Positions 52,591 through 63,933 are shown, counted from the first letter of the stretch. The stretch: DNA of 64,000 nt from Pseudomonas rhizophila (GCF_003033885.1 NZ_CP024081.1:15914-79913), one strand, 5' to 3'. The notes: generated by a model not told the origin, from the sequence alone. Made by a program: numbers and translations.

Positions 52591-54513
52591 ATGGTGCAGT
52601 TGTGTTCAATCGAACAGGCGGTGGATGACGTACTCGCGCGCCTGCCAGCGCACATTCATCTGGGCATGCCCCTGGGGTTGGGCAAACCCAATCTGTTCGC
52701 CAACGCCCTGTACCGGCGTATCGCGCAACTGCCTGAGCGACAACTGACCATCTACACCGCTCTGAGCCTGGGCCGACCCAATCTGGGCGATGGTTTGCAG
52801 AAGCGCTTTCTCGAGCCCTTTATCGAACGGGTCTTTGGCGATTATCCGGAACTGGATTACCTGGCCGATCTGCACCGTGACAGCCTGCCGGCCAACATCC
52901 ACGTTCAGCAATTCTTCCTGCAACCGGGCAGCCTGTTGCACAGCGAGTCGGCCCAGCAGGATTACGTCAGCAGCAACTACAGCCACGCCGCGCGGGACAT
53001 CAATGCCGCTGGCTTGAACCTGATCGCGCAACTGGTGGCCAGTGATGCGCAGCATCCTGACCGCCTGAGCCTGAGTTGCAACCCGGACATCACCCTCGAC
53101 CTGTTGCCGATGGTCGCCAAGCGGCGTGCAGCGGGGGAGACCATCCTCATGGTGGGCCAGGTTCACAGTGATCTGCCCTACATGCCCGGTGATGCGGAAG
53201 TCGGCATCGACACGTTCGACCTGTTGATCGACGAAAAGGACAGCCACACGCTGTTTTCCACGCCGAACATGCCGGTGGGGTTTCAGGATCATATGATCGG
53301 CCTGCACGCCAGTGCCCTGGTGCGTGACGGCGGTACGTTGCAGATCGGCATCGGCTCCATGGGCGATGCGTTGACGGCGGCGCTGCTGGCGCGTCAAGCC
53401 GACAATGCCGCTTACCAGGCGTTGCTGGCGGAGCTGAATCTCAGCCAGTGGGCGCAGTTGATCGAGCGTGAGGGCGGGGTCGAACCCTTTGCCAAAGGGT
53501 TGTACGGTTGCAGCGAAATGTTCGTCAACGGCTTGCTGGTGCTGGCAGAGGCCGGAATTATCCGGCGCAGGGTCTATCCCGACGAGCCGACCCAGGAACG
53601 AGCCAACGCCGGCACCCTCGACGAGGCGGCGCAACCCGATGGCATCTGCATCCATGGCGGATTCTTCCTCGGCCCTCGCAGTTTTTACGAACGCTTGCGC
53701 GAGTTGCCCCAGAGTCGGCGCCTCGAATTCAACATGACCCGCATCAGTTACATCAACGAGCTGTACGGCCAGGAAAGACTCAAGCGCCTGCAGCGACTCG
53801 ATGCACGTTTTATCAACACGGTTTTCACCATGACCTTGCTGGGCGCCGGGGTGGCGGACCAACTGGAAGATGGTCGCGTACTCAGCGGCGTCGGCGGGCA
53901 GTACAACTTCGTTGCCCAGGGCCATGCGCTGGAGGGCGGGCGCTCCATTCTGCTTCTGCGCAGTTGGCGCGAGGCGGGGGGCGAGATCAGTTCGAACATC
54001 GTCTGGGAATACGGCCATTGCACCATTCCCCGACACTTGCGAGACATCGTGGTGACTGAATACGGTATCGCTGACCTGCGGGGCAAGACTGATGCCGCGG
54101 TGATCGAGGCGCTGCTGAACATCAGCGACTCACGCTTCCAGCCGGAGTTGATCGAGCAGGCGCAAAATGCCGGCAAGTTGCCGAAGGATTTTCGCCTCGA
54201 TCCGCGCTTCGCCGAGAACACCTCGGAACGCTTGCAGGCCATCCAGGCACGGCATCCGAATTTGTTCCCGGAGTATCCGCTGGGCAGCGATTTCGACGGG
54301 GTGGAGCGGGACCTGTTGCGGGCGCTGAACTGGCTCAAGAGCAAGTTCAAACTCACCGAAATGCTGGAGCTGGGCAAGGCTGCACTGGATGCGCCGCCGC
54401 CGTCGGAGTTTCCCGAGCATTTGGAGCGGATGCAGTTGGCGAGCCCCGAAGGGCTGAAAGAAGAGCTGGGTCAGCGCTTGTTGCTCGCTGGTCTCAAGAT
54501 CACCGCGCCTTAA
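52591..54513 (+). CDS. Acetyl-CoA hydrolase/transferase family protein
   Basis: A 640-residue protein of the acetyl-CoA hydrolase/CoA-transferase superfamily. Family segments are LPAHIHLGMPLGLGKPNLFA near the start and IVVTEYGIADLRGKTDAAVI near residue 490, the latter characteristic of the C-terminal domain. It is longer than typical 4-hydroxybutyrate or acetyl-CoA transferases (about 430-510 residues). Open frame extends upstream inside cycB, but the ATG at 52591 with GGAGG six bases earlier is the real start. The acyl substrate is unknown. Confidence 0.85.
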   Translation: MVQLCSIEQAVDDVLARLPAHIHLGMPLGLGKPNLFANALYRRIAQLPERQLTIYTALSLGRPNLGDGLQKRFLEPFIERVFGDYPELDYLADLHRDSLPANIHVQQFFLQPGSLLHSESAQQDYVSSNYSHAARDINAAGLNLIAQLVASDAQHPDRLSLSCNPDITLDLLPMVAKRRAAGETILMVGQVHSDLPYMPGDAEVGIDTFDLLIDEKDSHTLFSTPNMPVGFQDHMIGLHASALVRDGGTLQIGIGSMGDALTAALLARQADNAAYQALLAELNLSQWAQLIEREGGVEPFAKGLYGCSEMFVNGLLVLAEAGIIRRRVYPDEPTQERANAGTLDEAAQPDGICIHGGFFLGPRSFYERLRELPQSRRLEFNMTRISYINELYGQERLKRLQRLDARFINTVFTMTLLGAGVADQLEDGRVLSGVGGQYNFVAQGHALEGGRSILLLRSWREAGGEISSNIVWEYGHCTIPRHLRDIVVTEYGIADLRGKTDAAVIEALLNISDSRFQPELIEQAQNAGKLPKDFRLDPRFAENTSERLQAIQARHPNLFPEYPLGSDFDGVERDLLRALNWLKSKFKLTEMLELGKAALDAPPPSEFPEHLERMQLASPEGLKEELGQRLLLAGLKITAP

Positions 54514-54532
54514 CGGCCACTTCAAAGCCCCT

Positions 54533-54620
54533 GTGGGAGCGAGCCTGCTCGCGATAGCGGACTGTCAGTCAACATTGGTGTTGGATGTGCCGGCCTCATC
54601 GCGAGCAGGCTCGCTCCCAC
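54533..54620. repeat. REPIN
   Basis: Inverted REP pair with GTGGGAGCGAGCCTGCTCGC arms between the CoA-transferase-like gene and convergent xpt. Confidence 0.92.
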
Positions 54621-54635
54621 AGGGACGCAGGGCGA

Positions 54636-55277
<642 letters not shown>

Positions 55278-57287
55278 CTAGCGCTTGAGCATCGCTCGTA
55301 TATCGGCCAGGGCGCTATTGCCGCGAACGGCCTTGACCTCGGTCGGTGTGTCGTCATTGCCTTCCCAGGCCAAGTCGTCTGGCGGCAGCTCATCGAGGAA
55401 GCGGCTCGGGGCGCAGTCGATCACCTCGCCGTATTGCTTGCGCTTGGCGGCGAAGGTAAAGGCCAGCGTCTGACGTGCGCGGGTAATACCGACGTAGGCC
55501 AGGCGCCGTTCTTCTTCGATGGTGTCGGCTTCGATGCTGGAGCGGTGGGGCAGGATTTCTTCTTCCATGCCCATGATGAACACGTAGGGGAATTCCAGGC
55601 CCTTGGAGGCGTGAAGGGTCATCATCTGCACGCCTTCGGCGCCGTCTTCCTCTTCCTGCTGGCGTTCGAGCATGTCTCGCAGCACGAGTTTGCCGATGGC
55701 GTCCTCGACGGTCATGTCGCCGTCTTCGTCCTTTTCCAGAGTGTTTTTCAACGCCTCGATCAAGAACCAGACGTTGCCCATGCGGTAGTCCGCGGCCTTG
55801 TCACTGGAGCTGTTGGTACGCAGCCAGTTCTCGTAGTCGATGTCCATGACCATGCTGCGCAGCGCCGAGATCGGGTCTTCGCCGGCGCACTGTTCGCGCA
55901 CCTTGTCCATGAAGCGCTTGAAGCGCGCCAGACGGTCGGTGAAGCGGCTGTCCAGATGCTCGCCCAGGCCGATTTCGTCGGTGGCGGCGTACATCGAGAT
56001 TTTGCGCTCGGTGGCGTAGTTGCCGAGTTTTTCCAGGGTGGTCGAGCCGATTTCCCGGCGTGGGACGTTGATCACTCGCAAGAAGGCGTTGTCGTCGTCC
56101 GGGTTCACGATCAGGCGGAAATAAGCCATCAGGTCCTTTACTTCCTGACGGCCGAAGAAGCTGTTGCCCCCCGACAGGCGATAGGGGATCTGGTGATGCT
56201 GCAATTTCAGCTCGATCAGCTTGGCCTGGTAGTTACCGCGATACAGGATGGCAAAATCGCTGTACGGCCGGTCCGTGCGCAGGTGCAGGCTGAGGATTTC
56301 CATGGCCACGCGCTCGGCTTCGGCGTCTTCGTTGCGGCAGCGAATCACGCGGATCTCGTCGCCGTGGCCCATCTCGCTCCACAGTTGCTTTTCGAACTCG
56401 TGGGGGTTGTTGGAGATCAGCACGTTGGCGCAGCGCAGGATGCGGCTGGTGGAGCGGTAGTTCTGCTCCAGCATCACCACTTTGAGCGACGGATAGTCTT
56501 CCTTGAGCAACATCAGGTTTTCCGGCCGCGCACCACGCCAGGCGTAGATCGACTGGTCGTCGTCGCCCACCACGGTGAACTGGTTGCGGATGCCGATCAG
56601 CAGCTTCACCAGCAGATACTGGCTGGCATTGGTGTCCTGGTATTCATCCACCAGCAGGTAGCGGACCTTGTTCTGCCATTTCTCGAGGATGTCGGCGTGG
56701 TCCTGGAACAGCTTGACCGGCAGCAGGATCAGGTCGTCGAAGTCCACCGCGTTGAACGCCTTGAGCGTGCGCTGGTAATGGGCGTACACGATGGCGGCGG
56801 TCTGTTCCTTGGGATTGCGGGCGTTTTCCAAGGCTTGGGGCGGCAGGATCAGGTCGTTTTTCCAGGCGCCGATCATGTTCTTGATCTCGTCCACGCCGTC
56901 GTCGCCCGAATATTCCTTTTGCATGATGTCGGTCATCAGCGCCTTGACATCGGTCTCGTCGAAAATCGAGAAACCCGGCTTGTAGCCCAGCCGTGCATGT
57001 TCCTTGCGGATGATGTTCAGGCCCAGGTTGTGGAAAGTGCAGACTGTCAGGCCGCGGCCTTCACCAGGGCGCAGCAGGCCGCCAACCCGCTCTTTCATTT
57101 CCCGGGCAGCTTTGTTGGTGAAGGTCATGGCGACGATGTACTGGGCGCGGATACCGCAGTTCTGGATCAGGTGCGCGATCTTGCGGGTGATCACACTGGT
57201 CTTGCCGGAGCCTGCACCGGCGAGCACCAAAAGAGGGCCGCCGACATAGTTCACGGCTTCTTGCTGCCGGGGATTGAGTCGGGACAT
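55278..57287 (-). CDS. rep: ATP-dependent DNA helicase Rep
   Basis: A 669-residue UvrD/Rep superfamily 1 helicase. Motifs are LAGAGSGKTSVITRKIAHL (Walker A), VDEYQDTNASQYLLVKLL (motif II), VVGDDDQSIYAWRGARPENL, and MTLHASKGLEFPYVFIMGME. It begins MSRLNPRQQEAVNYVGGPLL as in Rep. It clears protein roadblocks at replication forks. Same strand as xpt. Confidence 0.97.
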   Translation of the reverse strand: MSRLNPRQQEAVNYVGGPLLVLAGAGSGKTSVITRKIAHLIQNCGIRAQYIVAMTFTNKAAREMKERVGGLLRPGEGRGLTVCTFHNLGLNIIRKEHARLGYKPGFSIFDETDVKALMTDIMQKEYSGDDGVDEIKNMIGAWKNDLILPPQALENARNPKEQTAAIVYAHYQRTLKAFNAVDFDDLILLPVKLFQDHADILEKWQNKVRYLLVDEYQDTNASQYLLVKLLIGIRNQFTVVGDDDQSIYAWRGARPENLMLLKEDYPSLKVVMLEQNYRSTSRILRCANVLISNNPHEFEKQLWSEMGHGDEIRVIRCRNEDAEAERVAMEILSLHLRTDRPYSDFAILYRGNYQAKLIELKLQHHQIPYRLSGGNSFFGRQEVKDLMAYFRLIVNPDDDNAFLRVINVPRREIGSTTLEKLGNYATERKISMYAATDEIGLGEHLDSRFTDRLARFKRFMDKVREQCAGEDPISALRSMVMDIDYENWLRTNSSSDKAADYRMGNVWFLIEALKNTLEKDEDGDMTVEDAIGKLVLRDMLERQQEEEDGAEGVQMMTLHASKGLEFPYVFIMGMEEEILPHRSSIEADTIEEERRLAYVGITRARQTLAFTFAAKRKQYGEVIDCAPSRFLDELPPDDLAWEGNDDTPTEVKAVRGNSALADIRAMLKR

Positions 57288-57563
57288 GACAGGGTCAGGG
57301 AGTCGTTTGCAAAATGGGCCGGCATTTTAACAGGCTCACAGAATTGTGCTGCTCTGTCCGACTTGTGACGCAACACTGCATTGTCATTTGCCGCTTTTGT
57401 TACTTTCACGCAGGATGTGGGGCGAATGGGCGTCCAGCGTTCGGCTTCGAGGGTAAGAAAAGCCGTCTGAAGCAAGTGTTTGAGAACCATTGGCATTGGT
57501 CATTAGCGGTCAGCAGGTCATAATGCCCTGCGCCTATTACCTTGCAGAGTCTAGGGAGTCAGC

Positions 57564-59234
57564 TTGTCAACGTCTGTCGAACCCTTGCGTTTGCTGCTAT
57601 TGGCCGAAGAGCCGGTATGGTCAGCGATTTTGCGCGAGTGCCTGGCCCCCATGGGGCCGTCGGTCGTGTTGATCAGTGCTCCGAGCTGGGAGTCGGTCAG
57701 CAGCCTGTTCGAAGACAACCACAACGCGGTGCTGTTGACCGTCGCGGCGTTGCAGCCGGCACCCGGTCGTTGCCGTTTGCCGACGGTCCTGTTGCTCGAG
57801 CACGAGCCCACCACTGCACCTGATGGTGTCAGCGATTGGCTGGTACGTGATGTGCTCGATGGCGCCACTCTGCGCCGTTGCCTGCGCCATGTGCGCGAGC
57901 GCGGAGTGCTGGAAAACACGCTGCAGCGGCTTGCCGAACAGGATCCGCTGACCGGCATCGCCAATCGCCAGGGCTTCCAGACCCTGCTGGCGGCGCGCCT
58001 GGCGGAAAACGAAGGCCGTGGCCTGGCGCTCGGGCATCTGGATCTGGATAACTTCCGTCATGCCAACGATGCCCTCGGCCACCAGGCCGGTGACCGTTTG
58101 ATCCTGCAAGTAGTATCGAGGCTCAAAGGTTCGCTTGAAGCCGGCGATCAACTGGCGCGCTTGGGCAGCGACGAATTTGCGCTGCTGATCGACACCCGCC
58201 GGGCGCCTCAGCGGGCTGAGTGGATGGCCGAGCGCATCACCGAAGCCATGGCCGAACCTTATTGGGTCGATGGTGAAAGCCTGCTGATCGGTTGCAGCCT
58301 GGGGATCGCCCACGCTCGCGCCCAGGCCGGCGCGGACCCGCTGATGTGGCACGCCCATATCGCCATGCAGCAGGCCAAGAGCACCCAGGGCTGCACCTTT
58401 CATATCTTCAACGAACGCATCAATCGTAACGCCCGCAGCCTCGCCGACCTGGAGAGCGAGTTGCGTCGGGCGCTGCGGCGCGACGAGCTGGAGTTGCATT
58501 ACCAACCCCGGCTGAGCCTCGATGGCGGCACCATCGTCGGCCTCGAAGCCCTGGTGCGCTGGCGTCATAACGAACGCGGGCTATTGCCTCCCAGTGAGTT
58601 CGTGCCACTGGCCGAACAGAGCGGGCTGATCGTACCGCTGGGCTACTGGGTGATTTCCCGGGCATTGCGGGACATGCAGGCGCTGCGTGAAAGGGGATTG
58701 GCGCCCCTGCACATGGCGGTCAACCTGTCGTTCCGGCAGTTCCAGGACAGCCAGTTGCTGCCGACCCTGAGCCGCCTGATCGCCGAACGCGGTGTCGAGG
58801 CGCAGTGGTTGGAATTCGAACTCACCGAAACCGCCGTCATGCGCCGCAGCGAACTGGTCAAGCAGACCATGGACGCCCTGGGTCGCCTGGGGGTGCGCTT
58901 TTCCCTGGACGATTTCGGCACCGGCTTCTCCTCGTTCGTGCACCTCAACAGCCTGCCCATCGCCTTGCTCAAGATCGACAAGAGCTTCGTGGGTGGCATG
59001 GAGCAGCGCGAGGAAAATCGCAAATTGGTCCATGCGATGATCAACCTGGCCCACAACCTCAACCTGGAAGTGGTGGCCGAGGGCGTGGAAACCCGGGAGC
59101 AACTGGATTTGCTGCGCGGTTACGGCTGCGACCAGGTGCAGGGCTTTTTGATCAGCAAGCCGTTGCCCCTGGCGGAACTGGTGGAATACCTGACGTTTGA
59201 CGGCAGCCAGCAGTCGGTGCTGGAAATCGGCTGA
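57564..59234 (+). CDS. GGDEF/EAL c-di-GMP phosphodiesterase (ProE-like)
   Basis: A 556-residue protein. Residues about 1-120 are a degenerate response-regulator-like input domain. The GGDEF-type domain reads LARLGSDEFALLIDTR, so the second Gly is Ser and cyclase activity is doubtful. The EAL domain is intact: IVGLEALVRWRHNERGLLPP, AVNLSFRQF, FELTETAV, RFSLDDFGTGFSSFVHLNSL, LLKIDKSFVGGMEQREENRK, and VAEGVETREQLDLLRGYG. It should hydrolyse c-di-GMP. It resembles Pseudomonas ProE by position next to rep and by GSDEF. A TTG start follows AGGGAG. Confidence 0.85.
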   Translation: MSTSVEPLRLLLLAEEPVWSAILRECLAPMGPSVVLISAPSWESVSSLFEDNHNAVLLTVAALQPAPGRCRLPTVLLLEHEPTTAPDGVSDWLVRDVLDGATLRRCLRHVRERGVLENTLQRLAEQDPLTGIANRQGFQTLLAARLAENEGRGLALGHLDLDNFRHANDALGHQAGDRLILQVVSRLKGSLEAGDQLARLGSDEFALLIDTRRAPQRAEWMAERITEAMAEPYWVDGESLLIGCSLGIAHARAQAGADPLMWHAHIAMQQAKSTQGCTFHIFNERINRNARSLADLESELRRALRRDELELHYQPRLSLDGGTIVGLEALVRWRHNERGLLPPSEFVPLAEQSGLIVPLGYWVISRALRDMQALRERGLAPLHMAVNLSFRQFQDSQLLPTLSRLIAERGVEAQWLEFELTETAVMRRSELVKQTMDALGRLGVRFSLDDFGTGFSSFVHLNSLPIALLKIDKSFVGGMEQREENRKLVHAMINLAHNLNLEVVAEGVETREQLDLLRGYGCDQVQGFLISKPLPLAELVEYLTFDGSQQSVLEIG

Positions 59235-59245
59235 CACCAAGCCTT

Positions 59246-59269
59246 GTGGGAGCGAGCCTGCTCCCGCAT
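59246..59269 (+). repeat. Single, diverged REP
   Basis: GTGGGAGCGAGCCTGCTCCC plus GCAT: a lone REP with a changed second arm, directly before the convergent MATE gene end. Confidence 0.75.
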
Positions 59270-59275
59270 GGGATT

Positions 59276-60679
59276 TCAGTCGGCCTGGACAGTTTCAAAG
59301 CCCTGGTGCCGCAGAGGCTCACTGCGGATCATTCGCTTCATCTTCCACTCAAATGCCAGGGTCAGGCTCACCGCCGCGCAGGCCAGACCAAGGGCCAGGC
59401 CCCACCAGACGCCGGTCGGGCCCCAGTGCAGATGGAAGGCCATCCACCATGCCGCCGGTGCGCCAATCAGCCAATAACAGCCCAGGCCCACCAGGAAGGT
59501 GGTCTTGGCGTCCTTGAGCCCACGGATACAGCCCATGGCAATGGTTTGCGCACCGTCGAACAGCTCGAACCACGCCGCTACCGCCAACAGGCTCACCGCC
59601 AGCTCGATTACTCCGCGAAACGCCGGATCGTCGTGGTCCAGGAACAAGCCGACCAATGGGTTTGGCAGCAACCAGAACACCATCGCGAACGCCAGCATGA
59701 CCGCTGCGCCGAAGCCAATTCCGACCCGACCGGCCAGCCGTGCCATCAGCAGTTGCCCGGCGCCATAGTGCTGGCCGATGCGCATGGTGATCGCATATGA
59801 CATTCCCGCCGGGACCATGAATGCCACCGAGACAATCTGCAGAGCGATCTGGTGCGCTGCCAATGGCGTGCTGCCCATGGTGCCGATGCACAGCGCGGCG
59901 AACGCGAACAGCCCGACTTCCACTGCGTAAGTGCCGCCAATGGGCAGACCCAGGCGCCACAGTTCCTTGAGGTACTGGCGATTGGGCCGCGACAGACCAT
60001 TGAGCAACGGATAAGCGCGGTAGGCTTGATGCCGGTGAATATGCCAGGCCAGGGCCAGAGCCATGCAGTTGGCGACGATGGCCGTGACCAGGCCGATTCC
60101 CATCAGGCCCAGTTTTGGCAGGCCGAACATGCCGGTGATCAGTGCGTAATTGAGCAGGAAGTTGGCCACCGTGCCGCCGAGACTGATCACCATCACTGGG
60201 GTAGCCCGGCCAATGGCGCTGGTAAAGCCGCGCAGGGCCATGAAACTCAGATAGCCGGGCAGGGCGAATGGCAGCACCAGCAGGAACTGGCCGGCGGCCA
60301 GGACATTGGTTTCGGTCTGGCCGAACAGCAACAGTACCGGCTTGAGGTTCCACAACAGGAGCCCGGCCACCAACCCCATCAACCAGGCCAGCCACAACCC
60401 GGCCTGAGTCAGTCGGGTGGCGCCTTCGACATCACCGGCACCCTGCCGAATCGCCACCAACGTGCCCACCGCGGCGATCACACCGATGCAGAAAATCGAC
60501 ACGAATGAATAGGTCGCCGCTCCGAGCCCGCCGCCTGCCAGGGCCTCGGGACTCAGGCGCGCCATCATCAGGGTGTCGGTCAGGACCATCAGCATGTGCG
60601 CCAACTGCGAGGCAATCAACGGCCCTGCCAGCCGCAGGATAGCCCACAGTTCGATTCGCACCGGATGCCGCATGATCAT
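59276..60679 (-). CDS. MATE-family multidrug exporter
   Basis: A 467-residue membrane protein with about 12 helices and MATE-type segments: LAGPLIASQLAHMLMVLTDT, then TLMMARLSPEALAGGGLG; PLAAHQIALQIVSVAFMVPA; and AQTIAMGCIRGLKDAKTTFL. It likely exports cationic drugs or metabolites by Na+ or H+ antiport (NorM/PmpM type). The start is ambiguous between 60679 and 60673; GGAG is upstream. It is divergent from a LysR gene. Confidence 0.9.
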   Translation of the reverse strand: MIMRHPVRIELWAILRLAGPLIASQLAHMLMVLTDTLMMARLSPEALAGGGLGAATYSFVSIFCIGVIAAVGTLVAIRQGAGDVEGATRLTQAGLWLAWLMGLVAGLLLWNLKPVLLLFGQTETNVLAAGQFLLVLPFALPGYLSFMALRGFTSAIGRATPVMVISLGGTVANFLLNYALITGMFGLPKLGLMGIGLVTAIVANCMALALAWHIHRHQAYRAYPLLNGLSRPNRQYLKELWRLGLPIGGTYAVEVGLFAFAALCIGTMGSTPLAAHQIALQIVSVAFMVPAGMSYAITMRIGQHYGAGQLLMARLAGRVGIGFGAAVMLAFAMVFWLLPNPLVGLFLDHDDPAFRGVIELAVSLLAVAAWFELFDGAQTIAMGCIRGLKDAKTTFLVGLGCYWLIGAPAAWWMAFHLHWGPTGVWWGLALGLACAAVSLTLAFEWKMKRMIRSEPLRHQGFETVQAD

Positions 60680-60832
60680 CACACTCCATGTTCAAACAAG
60701 GCTGTAAAACGGCGATTCTCGGCGCTCTCAGCGGTTTGCACAAAAGGAAAAAAGCGATCACTGGCATGATTAAAACTCATGCTGATAACTTTCTGATAGG
60801 GTGCGTAAATATCGCCATAGGAGCTTTTCCCG

Positions 60833-61753
60833 ATGTCTCGTCGTCTCCCTCCTCTTTATGCGTTACGGGCATTCGAAGCGGCGGCGCGATACAGCTCGTT
60901 CACCCGGGCGGCCGAGGAACTATCGATTACTCAAAGTGCCGTCAGCCGGCATATTCGTACACTCGAAGAGCACTTTGCCTGTCGGCTGTTCCAGCGCAGT
61001 GGTCGCAACCTGCAGTTGACCGAAGCGGCGCGGTTGCTGCTACCGGGCGTGCGTGAGGGTTTCATGGCGCTGGAACGGGCCTGTCATACCTTGCACGGCG
61101 AAGATGGCATCCTGCGCATGAAGGCGCCGTCCACGCTGACCATGCGTTGGCTGTTGGCGCGCCTGAGCCGCTTCCGGCATCTTCAGCCCGGCAATGAAGT
61201 GCAACTGACCAGCGCCTGGATGGACGTCGATTCAGTGGACTTCAACACCGAGCCTTTCGATTGCGCGGTATTACTGGGCAACGGGCATTTTCCTAGCGAC
61301 TGGGAGGCAAGCTTGCTGTTTCCCGAGGAGCTGATTCCGGTAGGCGCACCGAACCTGTTGAACGACCAGCCCTGGGATGTGGCGCGGTTGGCCAGCGCAG
61401 AATTGCTGCATCCCACGCCGGACCGTCGTGATTGGCGCAACTGGCTTTCGCGCATGGGCCTGTCCGATCAGGTCTCGCTCAAGGGTGGGCAGGTGTTCGA
61501 TACGCTGGAACTGGGCATGATCGCCGCGGCGCGCGGCTACGGCGTGTCCATGGGTGATCTGTTGATGGTGGCCGAGGACGTGGCCCAAGGGCGCTTGAGT
61601 CTGCCATGGCCTACCGCCGTCGCCAGCGGCGAGCACTATTACCTCGTCTGGCCGAAAACCCGTCCAGGAGGTGAACGTTTGCGCCGTCTGAGCGATTTTC
61701 TCCAGGGCGAAGTGAAGGCCATGCAATTACCCGACGTAAAGCGTCTGGGCTGA
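60833..61753 (+). CDS. LysR-type regulator (GcvA group)
   Basis: A 306-residue regulator beginning RRLPPLYALRAFEAAARYSS and having the winged helix AAEELSITQSAVSRHIRTLE, both typical of the GcvA/AmpR group. The effector domain is intact but its ligand is unknown. AGGAG lies nine bases before the ATG. It is divergent from the MATE exporter, which it may control. Confidence 0.88.
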   Translation: MSRRLPPLYALRAFEAAARYSSFTRAAEELSITQSAVSRHIRTLEEHFACRLFQRSGRNLQLTEAARLLLPGVREGFMALERACHTLHGEDGILRMKAPSTLTMRWLLARLSRFRHLQPGNEVQLTSAWMDVDSVDFNTEPFDCAVLLGNGHFPSDWEASLLFPEELIPVGAPNLLNDQPWDVARLASAELLHPTPDRRDWRNWLSRMGLSDQVSLKGGQVFDTLELGMIAAARGYGVSMGDLLMVAEDVAQGRLSLPWPTAVASGEHYYLVWPKTRPGGERLRRLSDFLQGEVKAMQLPDVKRLG

Positions 61754-61941
61754 ATCGATGAAGCTCCCGTGCTAGCCACTTGGCATTATTCCTTCCAAAG
61801 CGCTCAAGTATTCGGTTTCGCCGCCGAATGTGTGGAAGTAGTACTTTCGTATTAGAAAGGGACTGCCTACATATCACCCGAATAAAATTGCCGAGTGTGC
61901 GACGTGATCAGGATGATCCGGTCACTTGGCTAGGAGCCGTC

Positions 61942-63918
61942 ATGTCTCAACCTCGTGCCCGAATCGCCTCACAGCTGGGCCTCGCCCTTGCCGTGATACT
62001 GGCGATCGTGATCTCCGGCAGCACCGTCTTTGCTCTGCGCTCGCTGGACTCCGCCAACCTCGCGACCCGTGAAGAACACCTGGCCAGCGAAGCGCGCCTG
62101 ATGGCCGACCAGCTCAATACGTTCCATGGCACCCTGCGTGAAAGCACGCAGCGATTGAGCGGGCTGTTCGATAAACGTTTCAGCGCAGGCCTGAGCGTTC
62201 ACCCGGATGAGCCGGTCGCGGTGGCAGGCGTGCAGGCTCCAACCCTGAGACTGGGCAGCGAAGTGCTGAACAACAACTTCAAGGAAGTTGATGAGTTCAG
62301 GCAGACGACCGCCGGAGTGGCGACAGTGTTCGTGCGTAGCGGCGACGATTTCATCCGCGTGAGCACTTCCTTGACCAAGCAGGACGGTTCGCGGGCGATC
62401 GGCACCTTGCTCGACCGTGCCGGCCCGGCTTATGCCCCGGTCATGAGTGGGCAGAGCTACATTGGTCGGGCCCTGCTTTTCGGGCGCTTCTACATGTCGC
62501 AGTACACCCCCGTACGCGATAGCAGCGGTAAGATCATTGCCGTGTTGTATGTGGGATTCGATTACACCGACGCACAGAACGCCCAGTTCGAGAACCTCAA
62601 GCGCTTCCGTATCGGTCAGACCGGTTCGCTGGCGGTACTGGATGAGCAAAACAAATGGTTGGTTCCGCCAGCGGGTGTGCAGGCGCTGGAGCAGGCGACC
62701 GGGACCATCAAGGAGTTGGTCAAGAAGCCAGGCAAAGGTGTGTTCTGGAGCGATACCGCTGAAGATTTCTACAGCGTTGCCGTGCCGTTCGAGGACGGTC
62801 CGTGGGCGGTGGTGGCGAGCATGCCGAAAGCCGAGATTCGCGCCGTGACCTGGAGTGTTGGTACGCAACTGGCTATCGGCAGCTTGCTGGCCATGTTGCT
62901 GGCCGTGGGCTCGGCGGTGTGGCTGCTGCGCAGCAAACTGGCCCCGCTGGGCGATCTGGTGCGCCAGGCCGAGGCGCTGGGCGCCGGCGACCTGAGCGTG
63001 CGTCTGAATGTGTCGAGCCACGACGAAATCGGTCAGTTGGCCCGTGCGTTCAACCAGATGAGCCAGGCCCTGTCGACCATGGTCGAACATATCCGCAAGG
63101 CCTCGCAAGAGGTCAACAGCCGCGCCCAGGCCCTGTCCGGGTTGTCCAGCGGGGCCTATGAGGGCATGGAGCAGCAGTCCGGCGAAATCACCAGCATGGC
63201 TGGCGCAGTGGAAGAGTTCAGCGCGACCTCGTTGAACATCGCCGATAACATGGGCAATACCGAACGCCTGGCCCAGGATAACGCCCAGCAAACCCGCATC
63301 GGTCGTACGTCGATGGATGAAGCATCCTCGTCGCTGGAGCAAATTGCTGGCGCACTGAACAGCACTGCCACGGTCATCAACACCTTGGGCCAGCGCTCCC
63401 AGGAAATCGGCGGCATCGTCGGGGTGATCACCTCGATCGCCGAGCAGACCAACCTGCTGGCGCTCAACGCGGCCATCGAAGCCGCCCGTGCGGGTGAGCA
63501 GGGTCGGGGCTTTGCCGTAGTGGCTGACGAAGTTCGTAGCCTGGCGTCCCGTACCCGTCAGGCCACTGACGAAATTTCCGGCATGATCAATAGCATCCAG
63601 CAGGAAACCGGTAACGCCATCAGTACGATGGAGAAAGGCAACTTGTTGATGCAAGAAGGCTTGTCGCGCAATGCCAATGTGGCCTCGGCCCTGGCGCGCA
63701 TCGACGAGCAAAGCCGTTCGGCAGGCCAGCAATTCGCGGCGATCACCACCGCCACTCAGGAGCAAAGCAGCACCGCGACCCTGCTCAGCAGCAACCTGCA
63801 AAGCATCGCCATGGCCAACAGCGAACAGCGCGAAGTGGTCTCGAACCTGGCGATCACCGCCAAGGAACTGGAAAAACTGGCGCAGGACCTGCGCAAAGAG
63901 GTTGACCGGTTCCGCTGA
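61942..63918 (+). CDS. Methyl-accepting chemotaxis protein, Cache sensor
   Basis: A 658-residue chemoreceptor. TM1 is at about residues 8-30; a periplasmic Cache sensor (about 35-295; [20 protein letters not shown]) follows; TM2 at about 305-330; HAMP at about 335-385; and the MCP signalling domain with hairpin tip [20 protein letters not shown], then [15 protein letters not shown]. The Cache fold resembles a Cache 3/Cache 2 fusion for small organic acids or similar ligands. No C-terminal pentapeptide for CheR binding. The start at 61942 is preceded by AGGAG. Confidence 0.92.
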   Translation: MSQPRARIASQLGLALAVILAIVISGSTVFALRSLDSANLATREEHLASEARLMADQLNTFHGTLRESTQRLSGLFDKRFSAGLSVHPDEPVAVAGVQAPTLRLGSEVLNNNFKEVDEFRQTTAGVATVFVRSGDDFIRVSTSLTKQDGSRAIGTLLDRAGPAYAPVMSGQSYIGRALLFGRFYMSQYTPVRDSSGKIIAVLYVGFDYTDAQNAQFENLKRFRIGQTGSLAVLDEQNKWLVPPAGVQALEQATGTIKELVKKPGKGVFWSDTAEDFYSVAVPFEDGPWAVVASMPKAEIRAVTWSVGTQLAIGSLLAMLLAVGSAVWLLRSKLAPLGDLVRQAEALGAGDLSVRLNVSSHDEIGQLARAFNQMSQALSTMVEHIRKASQEVNSRAQALSGLSSGAYEGMEQQSGEITSMAGAVEEFSATSLNIADNMGNTERLAQDNAQQTRIGRTSMDEASSSLEQIAGALNSTATVINTLGQRSQEIGGIVGVITSIAEQTNLLALNAAIEAARAGEQGRGFAVVADEVRSLASRTRQATDEISGMINSIQQETGNAISTMEKGNLLMQEGLSRNANVASALARIDEQSRSAGQQFAAITTATQEQSSTATLLSSNLQSIAMANSEQREVVSNLAITAKELEKLAQDLRKEVDRFR

Positions 63919-63933
63919 GGCGTCCTGCAGACT

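Noticed and set aside
55434..57368. A 644-residue plus-strand open frame opposite rep
   Set aside because: Antisense shadow of the Rep helicase gene; no recognisable motifs and a His/Gln/Asp/Val-rich composition typical of such shadows.
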